A stretch of 64,000 nt of DNA from Acaryochloris sp. CCMEE 5410. Lineage in GTDB: Bacteria > Cyanobacteriota > Cyanobacteriia > Thermosynechococcales > Thermosynechococcaceae. The DNA is taken from positions 1,240,001-1,304,000 of the forward strand of contig NZ_AFEJ02000001.1 in the NCBI RefSeq assembly GCF_000238775.2, written 5' to 3'. Shown here piece by piece: positions 63,862 through 64,000 of the stretch (position 1 is the stretch's first letter; each line of letters begins with the position of its first letter). The notes below the pieces were generated by a model. It did not search any database. It saw only the letters and a program-made list of their open reading frames with translations, and was not told where the DNA came from. The translations under genes were made by a program, and so were the position numbers.

Positions 63862-64000
63862 GTGGAACAACCCCCTTTTACGCCGCAAGAACGGGTTGAG
63901 TCCCTCAAAGCTGGGGGATTGTGCGCCAGTGGGGCAATATTGGTTTTTACGATTTTGCTAGTCATGAATAAGGGGCTGGCAAAATGGCCCATCGCAGTCT
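63862..64000 (+). CDS. 5' part of a membrane protein, cut by window edge
   Basis: A GTG at 63862 opens a frame that stays open to the end of the window (46 complete codons). It begins MEQPPFTPQERVESLKAGG and then a hydrophobic helix (CASGAILVFTILLVMN). It is likely a small integral membrane protein of cyanobacterial type. The gene starts 30 bases after the DedA stop and may be co-transcribed. Only the start is visible, so no family is given. Confidence 0.5.
   Translation, partial: MEQPPFTPQERVESLKAGGLCASGAILVFTILLVMNKGLAKWPIAV

Overview
The window is a chromosomal stretch of a unicellular marine cyanobacterium. The evidence is the group 3 sigma factor SigF, a cyanobacterial-length IspH, a manganese transporter mntCAB, HIP1 octamers (GCGATCGC) at about thirteen places, two CHAT proteases and two FHA/TPS-type adhesins. 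A vanadium haloperoxidase whose Arg425/Lys428/Arg436 numbering agrees with my memory of the characterised Acaryochloris marina enzyme makes Acaryochloris the best guess. This genus call is inference; I could not run a search.

Layout. 0-6 kb: the tail of a possible pilin-like protein, a GH113-like hydrolase, sigF, and a secreted CHAT protease paired with an M28 peptidase. 6.6-11.4 kb: three paralogous response regulators, REC-GGDEF-EAL, a second REC-GGDEF-EAL whose output domains look catalytically dead, and REC-GGDEF. 11.8-18.8 kb: Rieske ferredoxin, membrane HExxH protein, vanadium haloperoxidase, hslO and a repeat-rich membrane-anchored protein. 18.9-20.5 kb: a C-terminal processing protease and tRNA-Phe(GAA).

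20.5-32.3 kb is an AT-rich, HIP1-free, same-strand locus. It reads, in transcription order: Cys/Trp-rich 87-aa peptide, FHA/TPS adhesin, leishmanolysin-like metallopeptidase, a 177-aa protein sharing the N-terminal domain of that peptidase, second FHA/TPS adhesin, and TPR-CHAT protease. This is the best candidate for an undescribed system. An ISAs1 element (32,577-33,905) with a 10-bp target duplication sits just upstream.

34-39.6 kb: a membrane protein with tandem MshEN-like (c-di-GMP-binding type) repeats, a LURP-one-like protein and small hypotheticals, including two tandem paralogues. 39.9-43.8 kb: an operon of a cellulose-synthase-like GT2 enzyme, a DUF4079-like membrane protein and a short-chain dehydrogenase. 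43.8-46.6 kb: divergent mntC / mntA-mntB. 46.7-52.8 kb: ispH, a response regulator lacking a DNA-binding domain with a coiled-coil membrane partner, a pentapeptide-repeat protein and a GGDEF-EAL protein. 53-58.7 kb: a DUF1800-DUF1501 secreted pair, a cupin, a beta-hydroxyacid dehydrogenase and a two-subunit sodium:solute symporter.

58.9-62.3 kb holds two tandem paralogues of an unknown two-TM protein. The second is split by an ISKra4-like element (60,539-62,023) with an 11-bp target duplication. Removing the element restores the reading frame exactly. The element's own transposase is broken by a stop codon and a frameshift. 62.4-64 kb: an orphan ribbon-helix-helix protein, a hypothetical, a DedA protein and the start of a membrane protein cut by the window edge.

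Cyclic-di-GMP is a recurring theme: four GGDEF proteins, a putative MshEN receptor and a GT2 with a PilZ-like tail lie within 45 kb. Together with the adhesins and sigF this suggests that surface attachment and matrix functions dominate the window.
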